In this document: positions 1 to 10,316 of the stretch, piece by piece
Layout: each line of letters opens with the position of its first letter
Position numbering within the stretch: position 1 is the first letter of the stretch
Source of the DNA: Cyclobacteriaceae bacterium
GTDB taxonomy: Bacteria > Bacteroidota > Bacteroidia > Cytophagales > Cyclobacteriaceae
Direction of reading: 5' to 3'
Assembly (NCBI GenBank): GCA_019638235.1
Contig: JAHBUE010000006.1
Location: 1 to 54,073 of the forward strand
Length of the DNA: 54,073 bases
Program-made: the position numbers and the translations under genes
Notes under the pieces: model-generated
What the model was told of the DNA's origin: nothing
Databases searched by the model: none
Seen by the model: the letters and a program-made list of their open reading frames with translations, nothing else

Positions 1-32
1 CCCTGACTGTCTAAGGACTGCAGGGTTTTTTT
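1..32 (+). terminator. Rho-independent terminator of an upstream gene
   Basis: A stem of CCCTG (1-5) and CAGGG (21-25), with an inner GTC/GAC pairing, is followed directly by seven T. It probably ends a plus-strand gene lying before the window. Confidence 0.6.
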
Positions 33-94
33 GTTTTATAACAAACCTCAAAGCTCCCAGGCATAATTCTACGTTACTCTCTCCGGGTTTTGTT

Positions 95-102
95 TACTTT
101 TG
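95..102 (+). promoter_or_regulatory. Bacteroidota -7 promoter box
   Basis: TACTTTTG fits the Bacteroidota -7 consensus TAnnTTTG exactly and lies 41 bases before the GTG start at 144. No clear -33 TTG is seen at the usual distance, so the call rests on the -7 box and its position. Confidence 0.45.
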
Positions 103-143
103 TGGGGTAAGTTGATAACTAATCGGAAACCCATAGTTCCATA

Positions 144-2798
144 GTGAAAAGAGCGCCTCTATTCTTAACCTTATTTATCGTTTTAGGTGTAGCCGGATTT
201 TTTTTCTATAAAGGCTATTTCAATAAGCGCATCATTACCATCTGGGAAATAATAGCTGAACAGACAGTTTTGGTTTATGAAGCCGGTGAGTGTACGGAAT
301 GCCTGAGCCAGATTCAAAAAACTCCGTTCTGGTCTGCAATTCAGAAAAGCATTGCAGATGTAGCTGATAATGGTACATCAAAAGGATTGCTGGATGCTAT
401 AGTAAAAGCTGGGGATAAGTTGTTTGTGTCGCTTCACGTTATCAAGAAGGATGATTTTGATCTTGTTTATTACTTACCTCTTAACAAAGCAAAAGAGGTT
501 GATGCTATGTTGAGTTCCTTACCGGAGAAGGGATATAAAATATCACAGCGGGAATTAAGTGGTGTACAAATCAATGAAGTGAAATTAGGCGAGCAGATGT
601 TTTCGTGGACATCTTTTGAAGATGTTTGGGTTGCCAGTTTTACACCTTTTTTGATTGAAGATGTAATCCGGACGTATAAATCTGATCAAAAGAAAAATTT
701 TAACGCAACGTTATCAGGCGTTCAGCAATTTCCGAAAGTAAAAAACGATGCCGGAAATATTTATGTAAACCTTAAAGGGGTATCGCAATGGTTAGCCACT
801 TTTTTGCAGGAAGGTGAGATTCATGGTTCAGGTCAGGCTTCGTTACTTGATGTAAAGTTGAATTCAGGTAATATTATTCTTAACGGATTCAGTTCGGCTG
901 GTGAAGGCAAAACGGATGAGTTGCTGTCGTATTTCTACGATCAATCGCCTGCTCCGTTTACACTAAAGCAATATGTTCCGGTAAGGGCGCTTGCCGTAAC
1001 CAGTTTTGGTGTGACTGACGGAAAGAAACTGTTTACTAAACTGCCCATAAGCAAGAATAATGTTTTCCTGGATTCTATTCGTGTGTTAGGAGAAATCGAT
1101 CCTGAGGAACTCTATTCAGGTATTGATAAGGAACTTGCTGTTTGCTATTTTGAAGACAGAGGTGATAAGCTTTCAAACGTGTTTTTATTGAATACGAAAA
1201 ACACTCCGCAGTGGCTAACTACTTTTGAACGTCTTGCGCAAGCCACGGAAAAAGAAGATACGTTATATGTTGAACGATACTCGGGTTATGAAATCAGGGA
1301 GATTGACCTGGTGAATTTACCTGAGAAATTGTTTAAACCTTTGGTTCATGGATTTGAAAGAACCTACTACACTTCGTTGGCTAATACAATAATTATTGCC
1401 GACAAAGTTGAGAGCCTTCGGAAGTTTTTGGATGACATTGATCGTGAAGATACCTGGGGTAAATCGGTCATGTTTAATCAATACCTCGAATCAACGTTGT
1501 TGGAATCCAATCTTAGTATATATATAAATTCTTCGCGGGCATACGGGCATCTGCAAAAGAAACTAAATGCAAAATGGAGTAATCGGCTAACGAAACCTTT
1601 AAGAGGCGAGCTAACTACGTTAAGCTTTGCTGCCGTTCAATTCAGTACACTGAATAATAATTTTTACACCAATGTGTCATTTATTCTTAACGAAGATAAA
1701 GCCATTACTCCGGAACAAACACAACGCATTCGGGCAAACTTAGATCATCGGATAATCAGTGGGCCTTTTGTGGTTAAAAATCATGTTACCAAACGAAACG
1801 AAATAGTTGTGCAGGATTCCACCTATGCGCTTCATTATTTTGCGTTGGATGGCAAGCGCCTTTGGAAACGAAATCTCCAGGGAAAAATAATTCATAACGT
1901 TTATCAGGTTGATTACCTGAGTAACAACAAGCTTCAATTATTCTTGTTGGCAAATGGCAAACTGGAAATTATCGATCGTCTTGGTAATCCGGTTTCGCCT
2001 TTCCCGGTAACGGCCCCGAACCAACCGGTTGATTTTGTTCAGGTTGTTGATTACGATAACAGTAAACGTTATCGGTATTTGTTAACTGAAAAATCGGGTA
2101 AGCTATGGATGCTTGATAAAGAAGGGAAAAGCCTTGATGGCTGGAAGCCCCGGGTTGTTGACGGCCCTTTGCTGGTGCCGGCCCGGCATCATCGTATTCG
2201 TGGAAAGGATTTTATCCTGGCAATCAGGAAAGATGGAATTGTTCATTTGTTTAGCAGGCGGGGCGAAGACATTAAAGGTTTTCCGCTTAACCTTGAGAAC
2301 AAACCTGGCGGCAGTTATTTTCTTGAAGAAGGAAATGCCATAGCCTCAACCAACTTTGTGATGGTTACAAAGGATGGTGATAAAATTAAGCTCAATGTTG
2401 AAGGAAGAATTGTTAGTCGTGAGCCACTTGTCAGAACTGCAATTGATGATGTGTTTGCACTTGTGCCGGAGCATTCGGGTAAATCATATACTATTGCCCG
2501 GCAAAACTCAAAACAATTTGAGCTGTTGAATGAGCAAGGAAACCGTATTCTTATAAATGATTTTTCAGGAAAAAGTAATATTCACGCCCAATACTACGAC
2601 TTTGGTTCTGGCCGGGTTTACTATGTATTGGTAGATGAAAGCCAGGAACTTGCCTATATTTATGATGCTGCCGGCCAGTTGTTAACACCCGTACCCATTG
2701 AAGCTGAACATATTGAGTTGTTCATTGACGGCAATAATATTTATTATACAGTAAGTTTTGAGCATCAGCTTGCTATACACCCACTTGTAAATTTTTAA
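144..2798 (+). CDS. Membrane-anchored protein with C-terminal beta-propeller-like repeats, unknown function
   Basis: The 884-residue product starts at GTG. Residues about 5-22 form one hydrophobic helix after a Lys/Arg start and should act as signal anchor, leaving the rest outside the cytoplasm. Residues about 25-540 match no domain I can name. Residues about 545-880 hold repeated short strands with turns such as LDGKRLW, DRLGNPV, DKEGKS and DAAGQ, as in PQQ/WD40-like propellers. The stop is four bases before an OmpA-type lipoprotein gene, so the two are probably co-transcribed and may work together in the envelope. The gene is certain; the function is unknown. Confidence 0.85.
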   Translation: MKRAPLFLTLFIVLGVAGFFFYKGYFNKRIITIWEIIAEQTVLVYEAGECTECLSQIQKTPFWSAIQKSIADVADNGTSKGLLDAIVKAGDKLFVSLHVIKKDDFDLVYYLPLNKAKEVDAMLSSLPEKGYKISQRELSGVQINEVKLGEQMFSWTSFEDVWVASFTPFLIEDVIRTYKSDQKKNFNATLSGVQQFPKVKNDAGNIYVNLKGVSQWLATFLQEGEIHGSGQASLLDVKLNSGNIILNGFSSAGEGKTDELLSYFYDQSPAPFTLKQYVPVRALAVTSFGVTDGKKLFTKLPISKNNVFLDSIRVLGEIDPEELYSGIDKELAVCYFEDRGDKLSNVFLLNTKNTPQWLTTFERLAQATEKEDTLYVERYSGYEIREIDLVNLPEKLFKPLVHGFERTYYTSLANTIIIADKVESLRKFLDDIDREDTWGKSVMFNQYLESTLLESNLSIYINSSRAYGHLQKKLNAKWSNRLTKPLRGELTTLSFAAVQFSTLNNNFYTNVSFILNEDKAITPEQTQRIRANLDHRIISGPFVVKNHVTKRNEIVVQDSTYALHYFALDGKRLWKRNLQGKIIHNVYQVDYLSNNKLQLFLLANGKLEIIDRLGNPVSPFPVTAPNQPVDFVQVVDYDNSKRYRYLLTEKSGKLWMLDKEGKSLDGWKPRVVDGPLLVPARHHRIRGKDFILAIRKDGIVHLFSRRGEDIKGFPLNLENKPGGSYFLEEGNAIASTNFVMVTKDGDKIKLNVEGRIVSREPLVRTAIDDVFALVPEHSGKSYTIARQNSKQFELLNEQGNRILINDFSGKSNIHAQYYDFGSGRVYYVLVDESQELAYIYDAAGQLLTPVPIEAEHIELFIDGNNIYYTVSFEHQLAIHPLVNF

Positions 2799-2802
2799 AC
2801 AG

Positions 2803-3753
2803 ATGAACTACAACATTATACCTGCTCTTGTACTTCTTGCCATGCTTTCTTCTTGCGTGGTTACCAAAAAGAAGTACGATGATATTCTCGCGCAGAAAGT
2901 AAGGCTTGAGGCCGATCTGGCTGATAAGGAGAGCCAACTTGAAAAGGCTAATGAATCATTAGAACAGTTAGATGAACGCGTGAAGAAACTGGTATCGGAT
3001 ACAACCGCTATGGCTGAAACGCTTCGCGCCCGCGAAGCAAGGCTTAACGAACTCGACCAGGAGTACACCGAGTTAAATGCGTATTATAAAAACCTTCTTA
3101 CCAGTAGCGGAAAACTCAATCGCGATTTGGCGCAGCAACAAGAACAACTATTGGCTATTCAGACTAACCTTGAGCGAACCCGCAGAATGAATGATTCGCT
3201 TAATGTGAGCCTTACCGAGCGTGAAAAAAAAGTGCAGGAGTTGGAGAGTGTGCTGGCGGCAAAAGATAAAGCAGTGAATGATCTGAAAAATAAAATATCG
3301 AATGCGTTATTGAATTTTAAGGAAAACGACCTTACCGTAAATGTTAAAAACGGAAAGGTGTATGTTTCATTGGCTGAACAACTCCTGTTTGCATCGGGAA
3401 GTACGGAAGTTGATGGAAAAGGTGTTACAGCCTTGCAGCAATTGGCGAAAGCACTGAAAGATCAAAACGATATTAATATTTCAGTAGAAGGTCATACAGA
3501 TAATGTACCTATATCCAGAAAATCGCAGTACATGAATGATAACTGGGATCTTAGCGTGATGCGGGCAACAGCAATCACAAAAATTTTAACGAAGGCCGGA
3601 GTATCACCCAGGCAAATTACGGCATCGGGGCGTGGCGAGTTTACACCATTAGCTGCCAACGATACGCCACAGAATAAACAGAAAAACAGGAGAACGGAAA
3701 TTATCATCACCCCGAATCTTGATGAGTTATTCAGGATTTTGGAATCAAATTAG
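2803..3753 (+). CDS. OmpA-family peptidoglycan-binding lipoprotein
   Basis: The 316-residue product has a lipoprotein signal peptide ending in the lipobox LSSC (Cys18). A long charged coiled coil follows (about residues 25-165, rich in Glu, Lys, Gln and Leu). The C-terminal OmpA domain (about 180-310) shows VEGHTDNVPI and the Asn-Arg-Arg-Thr-Glu stretch that help bind diaminopimelate. It should tether the outer membrane to peptidoglycan, with the coiled coil spanning the periplasm. It is the second gene of a likely operon with the anchored propeller protein and converges on the sensor kinase downstream. Confidence 0.92.
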   Translation: MNYNIIPALVLLAMLSSCVVTKKKYDDILAQKVRLEADLADKESQLEKANESLEQLDERVKKLVSDTTAMAETLRAREARLNELDQEYTELNAYYKNLLTSSGKLNRDLAQQQEQLLAIQTNLERTRRMNDSLNVSLTEREKKVQELESVLAAKDKAVNDLKNKISNALLNFKENDLTVNVKNGKVYVSLAEQLLFASGSTEVDGKGVTALQQLAKALKDQNDINISVEGHTDNVPISRKSQYMNDNWDLSVMRATAITKILTKAGVSPRQITASGRGEFTPLAANDTPQNKQKNRRTEIIITPNLDELFRILESN

Positions 3754-3783
3754 TATTGGTAATTCTGTTTTATAGATAAGCGC

Positions 3784-6700
3784 CTAAAGCGCAGGGAAAC
3801 TCACGGTAAACGTTGTGCCCTCGTCAAGTTTGGATGAAACACTGATTTCGCCTTTTAGTTTTTCCATTGTTTCGCTAACAATATATAAACCAAGGCCTGA
3901 CCCCTTTATAGTTTCGTTGGCGCGGTAAAACATCTTGAATATATTCAGTAAGTGATTTTCGGCAATCCCTGCCCCGTTATCAATTACCCGAACTATAGCC
4001 TGGCTATCGTCATAATCAACTCTTACCTCTATAAATGGATTTTCTTTTCGCAGGTTATGATATTTAATGGCATTAGAGATCAGGTTTGAAAGAATAATTT
4101 TTAACCTTCTTGGATCTGTATAAAATGTACCAGTACCATTCACGGTTACGATTCTTCGTATCAGGCTCTTTTCATCCAAGTACCGGAGGTCATCCAACAC
4201 GTCATATATAATGGTTTTAAATGAAACCTCTTCCCGGATAATTTCTAAGCGTGCGTTGCGCGAGAAGTCGATAATGTCGCGGATGAATCCATCTAACCGT
4301 TGAATGCTCTTTTCGATCAGGTCGAGATAAAGCGGTATATCTTTCCCATCACTTAGTCGCGCAACATTTACCAACCCGAGAACTGACGCCAACGGTGCGC
4401 GCAAATCGTGCGAGGCGCTGTAAACAAATTTATCTAATTCACTGTTTACTTTTCTTAGCTCGCTGTTTCGCTTTTCAATATCGGCTATTCTCCATTTGTA
4501 TATACCAAGGAGCGAAGCGACCAAAAGCACCGCCAACAGTATGTAAAACCAGGTGGTTTCATAAAAGAATGGTCTTACCCGGAAATGAAATTCAGCGCCC
4601 GTTGTGTTCCAGAGTTCGTCATTGTTGGACGCTGTTACTTTAAACGTGTATTCGCCAGGCGAAAGGTTGGTGTAAGAAGTTTCACGCTCCAACCCGCCAT
4701 CAATCCATTGCTTGTCGAAGCCTTCGAGCATAAATTTGAACTGATTTTGACCTGGTGCCACAAGACTAAGGCTTGTGAACTGAAACGTGTAGCGGATATT
4801 ATCTGATTTGATATAGGCCTCTTCGCTTGTTAGAAATTCCTGTTCGTCTGTAATTAATCTGGTGATGTACACGGGCGGTACAACCGGATTTTCGATAATC
4901 TGGTTGGGATGGATTACGGAAGCGCCACCGATGGTTGGTATCCATAGCTCACCGGTCGATGCAAGGGTTGCCCGTGTTGCTCCCGTGCATTCTTTGTTCT
5001 TCATGCCATCGTAGTTGTTATAAACTTTGGTCTTAATCCGGGTATCGCGATTTTGTATATTAGCTATAACATCAGCTTTTAGCAAACGCAGTATGCCTTT
5101 GTTTGTGGTTATCCATATATTACCGGCACTGTCTTCAACCCAATCGAAATAACTTTCGCCCTTAACACGATGCTCAAGTTCAAGCTTTGTAAAATTTTCG
5201 CCATCAAAATAAAACATGCCGGTATTGGCCACCAACCAAACGCTGCCTTGTTCGTCAATGTGCGTATTAAAGACTAATATGCCGGAATCATCATCTGTAA
5301 TAGAATGGGTTGTTACCTTTCCTGTAGGATCGATTAATGATAGCCCTCCACCATTTGTGCCGATATAAATTGTTCCGTTGTTATCTTGTTCAACAGAAAG
5401 TACATAATTGGAACCGAGGCCATTATCTCTGTTGTATGTGGCTTTAATGTTTCCTTCCGAAAAAACAATTGCTCCACTGCCGCGTGTGGCCAACCACAAG
5501 TTGCCGTCTTTGTCTTCCAGAATTCGCCTGATGTCTTGTGCGGGCATTCCGGTTGAAATATTGTAAACCGTTTCCTGATTGCCTTGTTTGCGCAGCAGTC
5601 CGCTGTACGAACCAATCCAAAGAACATTATTTCTGTCGATGCAAATATCGCGGATGCCGATGTTGTGCAGTGGATGCGCTAATGTAAGCTTCGATAATTT
5701 TCCGTTGGCGAAAACATCAATAGTGCCACCATCGGTGCCGATGTATAATTCGCCTTTCTTTCCCTCGGTAATAATGTTTACCAGATCCATCGAAAGCCCG
5801 TTTGATTCAGAATAGGTAATGATGCCGGTATCTTTTAACCGAAGCAACCCGGCCTTACTGGTTCCGAGCCAGAGGCTCCCTTCCTTGTCGAACGTAATCG
5901 AGGTAAGCTCAAGTGTTGGTAAGCCTTGTGGTTTTGAAAACAGTTCGGCTGTGCCTGCGGTTTCGTTTATCCTGGCTAAGCCGCGTTCAGTGGCTGCCCA
6001 TATTGAACCGTAACTGTCCATCGTTAGCGCATTAACCTGTATGTTTTGCAACAAGCTAACAGGCGTAATGCGGCCATCATCTAAAATATCTAATCCGGAA
6101 GTAGAGCCAACCAGTACACGCCCATCAGCAGCCGCATACAAAGCATTGATTACATCGCCCGACAGCCCGTTTTTTGAAGTGTAGTGCGAGAATACTCCAT
6201 TGCTGATTTTAACAACACCATTGCCATTGGTGCCTACCCATATCGATTTGTGCGCATCTTGCACAACTGCCATGATGCTGGTATTGTTTATCGGCTCATA
6301 TTCCGGTTTTGAAACTTTTTCATCCTGTAAAAGGTATAGCCCGTTATTGTTTGAGCCAACAAGCATAACGCTGTCGGTTATCAGCAGGCATCGTATTGAA
6401 CTTGGCAATGTTCCTTCCTTAGGCTTATAGGGTTTCAGGATGTTGTTCTCATACACGATAATGCCACTGGCCTGGGTTGTCAGCCATAGTTTGTCCCCTT
6501 CTTTTACGGTTTGATAGAAGGCGTCTGATTGAAGAAAAGGTGTATTCTCCCGATCGAACAATTCAAACCTGTACCCATCAAAGCGTAACAATCCATTGAA
6601 AGCCGTAACCCATAAAAAGCCATCGTTACCTTGAATTACGCTTGTCAGGTTGTTGGATACAAGCCCGTCATCGCCTGTCCACTGATCGATTGAACTTTGC

Positions 6701-6807
6701 GAAAGCGGTTTAGTAGGCGGAAATGAACCCGGTCTTTGCTGTGCCCATACCGTTACGGTAGCCAGCAATAGTTGGGCGAGCACAAACCAAAAGCGATACA
6801 CCTTCAT
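3784..6807 (-). CDS. Two-component sensor histidine kinase with reg_prop propeller and Y_Y_Y domain
   Basis: The 1007-residue product has a signal peptide ending near WAQQ. About 650 residues of reg_prop repeats follow, with recurring W(V/I)GT and LWLAT motifs predicted to build two seven-bladed propellers. After them come a Y_Y_Y domain (about 690-760), one membrane helix (about 768-788), a HisKA domain with His800 in SASHDLRAP, and a HATPase with N box NLISNAIKYH and G box GSGLGLYIV. Unlike Bacteroides hybrid systems it has no receiver or AraC domain, so it must signal to a separate regulator. Polysaccharide sensing is common in this family but is not shown by context here. Confidence 0.93.
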   Translation of the reverse strand: MKVYRFWFVLAQLLLATVTVWAQQRPGSFPPTKPLSQSSIDQWTGDDGLVSNNLTSVIQGNDGFLWVTAFNGLLRFDGYRFELFDRENTPFLQSDAFYQTVKEGDKLWLTTQASGIIVYENNILKPYKPKEGTLPSSIRCLLITDSVMLVGSNNNGLYLLQDEKVSKPEYEPINNTSIMAVVQDAHKSIWVGTNGNGVVKISNGVFSHYTSKNGLSGDVINALYAAADGRVLVGSTSGLDILDDGRITPVSLLQNIQVNALTMDSYGSIWAATERGLARINETAGTAELFSKPQGLPTLELTSITFDKEGSLWLGTSKAGLLRLKDTGIITYSESNGLSMDLVNIITEGKKGELYIGTDGGTIDVFANGKLSKLTLAHPLHNIGIRDICIDRNNVLWIGSYSGLLRKQGNQETVYNISTGMPAQDIRRILEDKDGNLWLATRGSGAIVFSEGNIKATYNRDNGLGSNYVLSVEQDNNGTIYIGTNGGGLSLIDPTGKVTTHSITDDDSGILVFNTHIDEQGSVWLVANTGMFYFDGENFTKLELEHRVKGESYFDWVEDSAGNIWITTNKGILRLLKADVIANIQNRDTRIKTKVYNNYDGMKNKECTGATRATLASTGELWIPTIGGASVIHPNQIIENPVVPPVYITRLITDEQEFLTSEEAYIKSDNIRYTFQFTSLSLVAPGQNQFKFMLEGFDKQWIDGGLERETSYTNLSPGEYTFKVTASNNDELWNTTGAEFHFRVRPFFYETTWFYILLAVLLVASLLGIYKWRIADIEKRNSELRKVNSELDKFVYSASHDLRAPLASVLGLVNVARLSDGKDIPLYLDLIEKSIQRLDGFIRDIIDFSRNARLEIIREEVSFKTIIYDVLDDLRYLDEKSLIRRIVTVNGTGTFYTDPRRLKIILSNLISNAIKYHNLRKENPFIEVRVDYDDSQAIVRVIDNGAGIAENHLLNIFKMFYRANETIKGSGLGLYIVSETMEKLKGEISVSSKLDEGTTFTVSFPAL

Positions 6808-6905
6808 TTCAGAAAGTAAATTATAAAAAACCTGTGGAAAAATAGGATTGATTGCAAATATGTTTCTGCGATAAGCAACTTTTTATCTAATGACAAGTAA
6901 AGATT

Positions 6906-6934
6906 TTGCACTTACAAAGTATTTTTTGACTTTG
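6906..6934 (+). promoter_or_regulatory. Probable promoter of the MFS transporter gene
   Basis: TTG at 6906-6908 and TGACTTTG at 6927-6934 (one mismatch to TAnnTTTG) are separated by 18 bases, close to the usual Bacteroidota spacing. The start codon is 21 bases downstream of the -7 box. The position in a divergent intergenic region supports it. Confidence 0.45.
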
Positions 6935-6954
6935 CCTGTTCAATACCATGCTCT

Positions 6955-8178
6955 ATGAAGGACGGAGACTTTAAGAAGCTGTTCAGTATTCCGGTTATTG
7001 TTGCCGCCCTCGGCTATTTTGTAGATATCTATGATTTGCTGCTTTTTAGTATTGTGCGCATACCAAGTTTGAGTGGGTTGGGTGTGCCTGATGCAGAGCT
7101 TTTTGACCAGGGCGAATTTTTACTTCGTGTACAGATGGGAGGCCTGTTGGTGGGCGGAATTATCTGGGGTATTATGGGCGATAAGCGTGGCCGGTTGTCA
7201 GTGTTATTTGGATCAATTCTATTGTATTCACTGGCAAATATTGCAAATGGGTTTGTAACCTCCGTTGACCAGTATGCGTGGCTGCGGTTTATTGCGGGCA
7301 TTGGCCTGGCAGGCGAACTGGGCGCAGGAATAACCTTAGTTTCAGAAGTGTTGCCAACACGCTTACGCGGATATGGAACTACGCTGGTGGCCAGTGTAGG
7401 CTTGTTAGGAGCCGTGTTGGCTAATGTAGTGGCCAAGCATTTTGATTGGCAGGTTGCCTATTTTATTGGTGGCGGATTGGGTTTGTTGTTATTGCTGGCA
7501 CGGGTAAGTGTTTTTGAATCGGGTATGTTTTTAACAGTAAAACAACAAACCATTGAACGGGGCAACTTTATTTCCTTATTCACTTCGTTCGACAGGTTTA
7601 AGCGTTTTATGAATTGCATTCTTATCGGCCTGCCTATATGGTTCACCATTGGCATACTGATAACATTCTCCCCCGAATTTTCAAAAGAGCTTGGTGTTCT
7701 TAATCCAATTGTGGCAGGCGATGCGGTAATGTTCAGCTACTTAGGCTTAGTGGCCGGTGATATGAGCAGTGGCTTGTTAAGTCAATGGTTCCGATCGCGA
7801 AAGAAAATTGTATTTGTATTCATTCTTTTAACGTTAGCATTTATTCTGCTGTACTTGTATCCGCCCTTCACAACCAACACATTTTTTTACATCACCTGTT
7901 TTTGCCTCGGCTTTGGCGTGGGGTATTGGGCGTTGTTCGTAACCATTGCTGCGGAGCAATTTGGTACAAATTTGCGTTCAACTGTGGCAACTACCGTTCC
8001 GAACTTTATTCGTGGAACAGTGGTGCCGCTAACGTTTGCCTTTAAACTGCTGCGTGAAGATGCAGGCATAATTACAGGAGCGCTCATTGTAGGAGTTGCA
8101 ACAATTCTTATCGCGTTAGTTGCGCTTCGGTCGTTGCAGGAAACCTTTGGGCGGGAGTTAAACTTTACAGAAGATTGA
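6955..8178 (+). CDS. Major facilitator superfamily transporter
   Basis: The 407-residue product has about 12 predicted membrane helices. The loop between helices 2 and 3 carries the MFS motif A (GDKRGRLSVLFGS). Helix 1 has DIYDLLLFS, similar to the acidic motif of aromatic-acid and metabolite:proton symporters, and helices 4-5 show the ELGAGITLVSEVLPTRLRG region typical of that branch. It is likely a proton-coupled symporter of a small organic substrate; the substrate cannot be read from sequence. It is transcribed away from the preceding sensor kinase and followed by another sensor kinase, but a regulatory link is only conjecture. Confidence 0.88.
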   Translation: MKDGDFKKLFSIPVIVAALGYFVDIYDLLLFSIVRIPSLSGLGVPDAELFDQGEFLLRVQMGGLLVGGIIWGIMGDKRGRLSVLFGSILLYSLANIANGFVTSVDQYAWLRFIAGIGLAGELGAGITLVSEVLPTRLRGYGTTLVASVGLLGAVLANVVAKHFDWQVAYFIGGGLGLLLLLARVSVFESGMFLTVKQQTIERGNFISLFTSFDRFKRFMNCILIGLPIWFTIGILITFSPEFSKELGVLNPIVAGDAVMFSYLGLVAGDMSSGLLSQWFRSRKKIVFVFILLTLAFILLYLYPPFTTNTFFYITCFCLGFGVGYWALFVTIAAEQFGTNLRSTVATTVPNFIRGTVVPLTFAFKLLREDAGIITGALIVGVATILIALVALRSLQETFGRELNFTED

Positions 8179-8200
8179 CCGGTGAATACTCGCTAACTGC

Positions 8201-8208
8201 TATATTTG
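8201..8208 (+). promoter_or_regulatory. Bacteroidota -7 promoter box before the TPR kinase
   Basis: TATATTTG is a perfect TAnnTTTG match, 32 bases before the ATG at 8240. A TTG at 8175-8177 could be the -33 element, although the 23-base spacing is on the long side. Confidence 0.45.
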
Positions 8209-8239
8209 CAGTTGTAAATCTTTCTTAATTTGCCCATGT

Positions 8240-10315
8240 ATGAAAAGAGCTGGAGGTATTTTTGTTGTTTTTATTCTTCTGGCCGTTTTCAATAACCAGG
8301 CACACGGACAAAATATTTCGCTTTTAGACAGCCTGCACCAACAACTTAAAACGGCAGCCGGTGCAACACGATTTCAACTACTAAACGATATCGGATTTGA
8401 ATACCGGCTTTCTTACCCGGATAGCACAATTTACTATTGCAGCAAAGCCTATACACTGGGCCTCGAATTAAAAATTGAAAAGGAACTCTCAAAGCCATTA
8501 AGTTTTATCGGGTTGGCCAATGCCTATAGAGGCGACTATAAGACTTCGTTTGATTTTCATTTAAAATCGGTAGAGGTAGCCCAGGAACAGAATGACTCTG
8601 TACAATTGGCTTTTTGCTATAACAACCTGGGGCGTTTGTTTTACGATCAGGGCGATATGACCCGCGCTTACGATAATCTTATCAAGAGCCAGGTTATATT
8701 TGAAAAATTAGATGACCCGGTTGGCCTTGCGTATGTGTTCAGGAGTTTGAGTAATATTCATCGCTCACAGCAAGACTATTCAAAAGCGCTGGAAATGGCA
8801 CTTAAAGCCCACCAGTTGCGCAAGGAAATTGGTGAATCAAGAGGGCTTTTATCGGCATTGATGGAACTGGGTATAATATACAGTGAAATGAAGAGTTCGC
8901 TCGATGCAAACAAGAGCTTTGAACAGGCAGACTCTATTGCGGTTAACATAAACGATCACATAAGTCTTGCCGAGATTAAATTAGGTTGGGGAGAATTTCT
9001 GTCGGCCAGCGATAACATGGAGCGTTCTGCAGAACTGGCTGATGAGGCGTACAACATTATTATTAAAACAGATAACATACGGTTGCTGCCACGAGCGAAC
9101 CTGCTGAAAGGGATTGTGTACTATAAATTGAATGACTTTAAGCAGTCGAGAGTTTTTTTGTATAGAGTTGTTGGTATTAAGAACCAGACACACCTTGACT
9201 TACAGCGCGATGCAAATTTTTATTTGAGTAAGATAAATGAGCGTGAAGGCCGGTTGGCAGAGGCTACTGCATACACTAATAAATATTTGATTTTGAAAGA
9301 ATCGCTGCAAAGCATTGAGTTAGCACGGCAGATAGAGAAGCTTCAGTTTCAATTGGAAATTGAAAAAAAAGAGCGTGAGAACGAAATGCTGAAAGTGAAA
9401 CAGGGCGAGGCAGACGCACTGGTTCGGCAGAAGCAGTTGGAGAACATTATCCTGATCGTTATTATCGGATTCGTCACCACATTATTCATCCTGCAGTGGC
9501 GCAATAGCAGAAAGCGACAGGCTGCAAATATTAAACTGGCCAATCAAAACGAAAAAATTGAAAGGCAACGCCATGAAATCTTTGTTCAGAATGAAAAATT
9601 AGAAAAAAGAAACACGGAGCTTTCAGAAATAAATCATGAAAAAGATACCCTGATGAATATCGTGGCGCACGATTTAAAATCGCCACTCAACCGGATAAAG
9701 GGCTTGTCGGATTTGATTGAAATGGAGGGAGAGCTTAATACGAACCAGCGTAAGTATCTTGGGTTGATAAAAGACTCAACCCGTTCCGGGTTGGATTTGA
9801 TTATAAATTTGCTGGATGTCAATGCACTTGAAATCAATCGTGAACCGGATTATTCAGTATTTAACCTGAACACATTTTTAACTGAGCGCGCCAACGCTTA
9901 TCGCCTCAGCGCCTCGGCTAAAGAAATTGAAATAGAACTTGAGCAACATGTTAATGAACCGGTAGAGTCTGACCAGGAATATTTATCACGCATACTCGAT
10001 AACCTGATATCAAATGCTATTAAGTTTTCTCCGCGTAATACCGTTATTTCAATAGCTACGGAAATGAAGCGAGATGGCTTTTTAATTTCTGTTAAAGATC
10101 AAGGCCCCGGATTTAGCTCCAATGACCTGAAGTTCCTCTATCAGAAATTCAGAAAACTTTCGGCCCGCCCAACAGGTGGCGAAAGTTCCAATGGATTAGG
10201 GTTAGCCATTGTAAAAATTCTTGTGGATCGGTTAGGCGGAAAAATCGAGTTGAAAACGGAAACCGGAAACGGAAGTACATTTGAAATACTATTCCCGTTG
10301 CGGTCGATTGTTTAA
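8240..10315 (+). CDS. TPR-containing sensor histidine kinase
   Basis: The 691-residue product opens with a signal peptide ending near AHGQ. Tetratricopeptide repeats follow (about 80-340, with motifs such as AFCYNNLGRLFYDQGD). A coiled coil leads to a single membrane helix around 397-417 and a second coiled coil. The kinase core has HisKA His477 in VAHDLKSP, the N box NLISNAIKFS, the G1 box DQGPGF and the G2 box NGLGLAIVK. It lacks a receiver domain. The periplasmic TPR array probably senses a protein or peptide partner, which is unknown. It ends two bases before the convergent PLP-enzyme gene. Confidence 0.93.
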   Translation: MKRAGGIFVVFILLAVFNNQAHGQNISLLDSLHQQLKTAAGATRFQLLNDIGFEYRLSYPDSTIYYCSKAYTLGLELKIEKELSKPLSFIGLANAYRGDYKTSFDFHLKSVEVAQEQNDSVQLAFCYNNLGRLFYDQGDMTRAYDNLIKSQVIFEKLDDPVGLAYVFRSLSNIHRSQQDYSKALEMALKAHQLRKEIGESRGLLSALMELGIIYSEMKSSLDANKSFEQADSIAVNINDHISLAEIKLGWGEFLSASDNMERSAELADEAYNIIIKTDNIRLLPRANLLKGIVYYKLNDFKQSRVFLYRVVGIKNQTHLDLQRDANFYLSKINEREGRLAEATAYTNKYLILKESLQSIELARQIEKLQFQLEIEKKERENEMLKVKQGEADALVRQKQLENIILIVIIGFVTTLFILQWRNSRKRQAANIKLANQNEKIERQRHEIFVQNEKLEKRNTELSEINHEKDTLMNIVAHDLKSPLNRIKGLSDLIEMEGELNTNQRKYLGLIKDSTRSGLDLIINLLDVNALEINREPDYSVFNLNTFLTERANAYRLSASAKEIEIELEQHVNEPVESDQEYLSRILDNLISNAIKFSPRNTVISIATEMKRDGFLISVKDQGPGFSSNDLKFLYQKFRKLSARPTGGESSNGLGLAIVKILVDRLGGKIELKTETGNGSTFEILFPLRSIV

Positions 10316-10316
10316 G

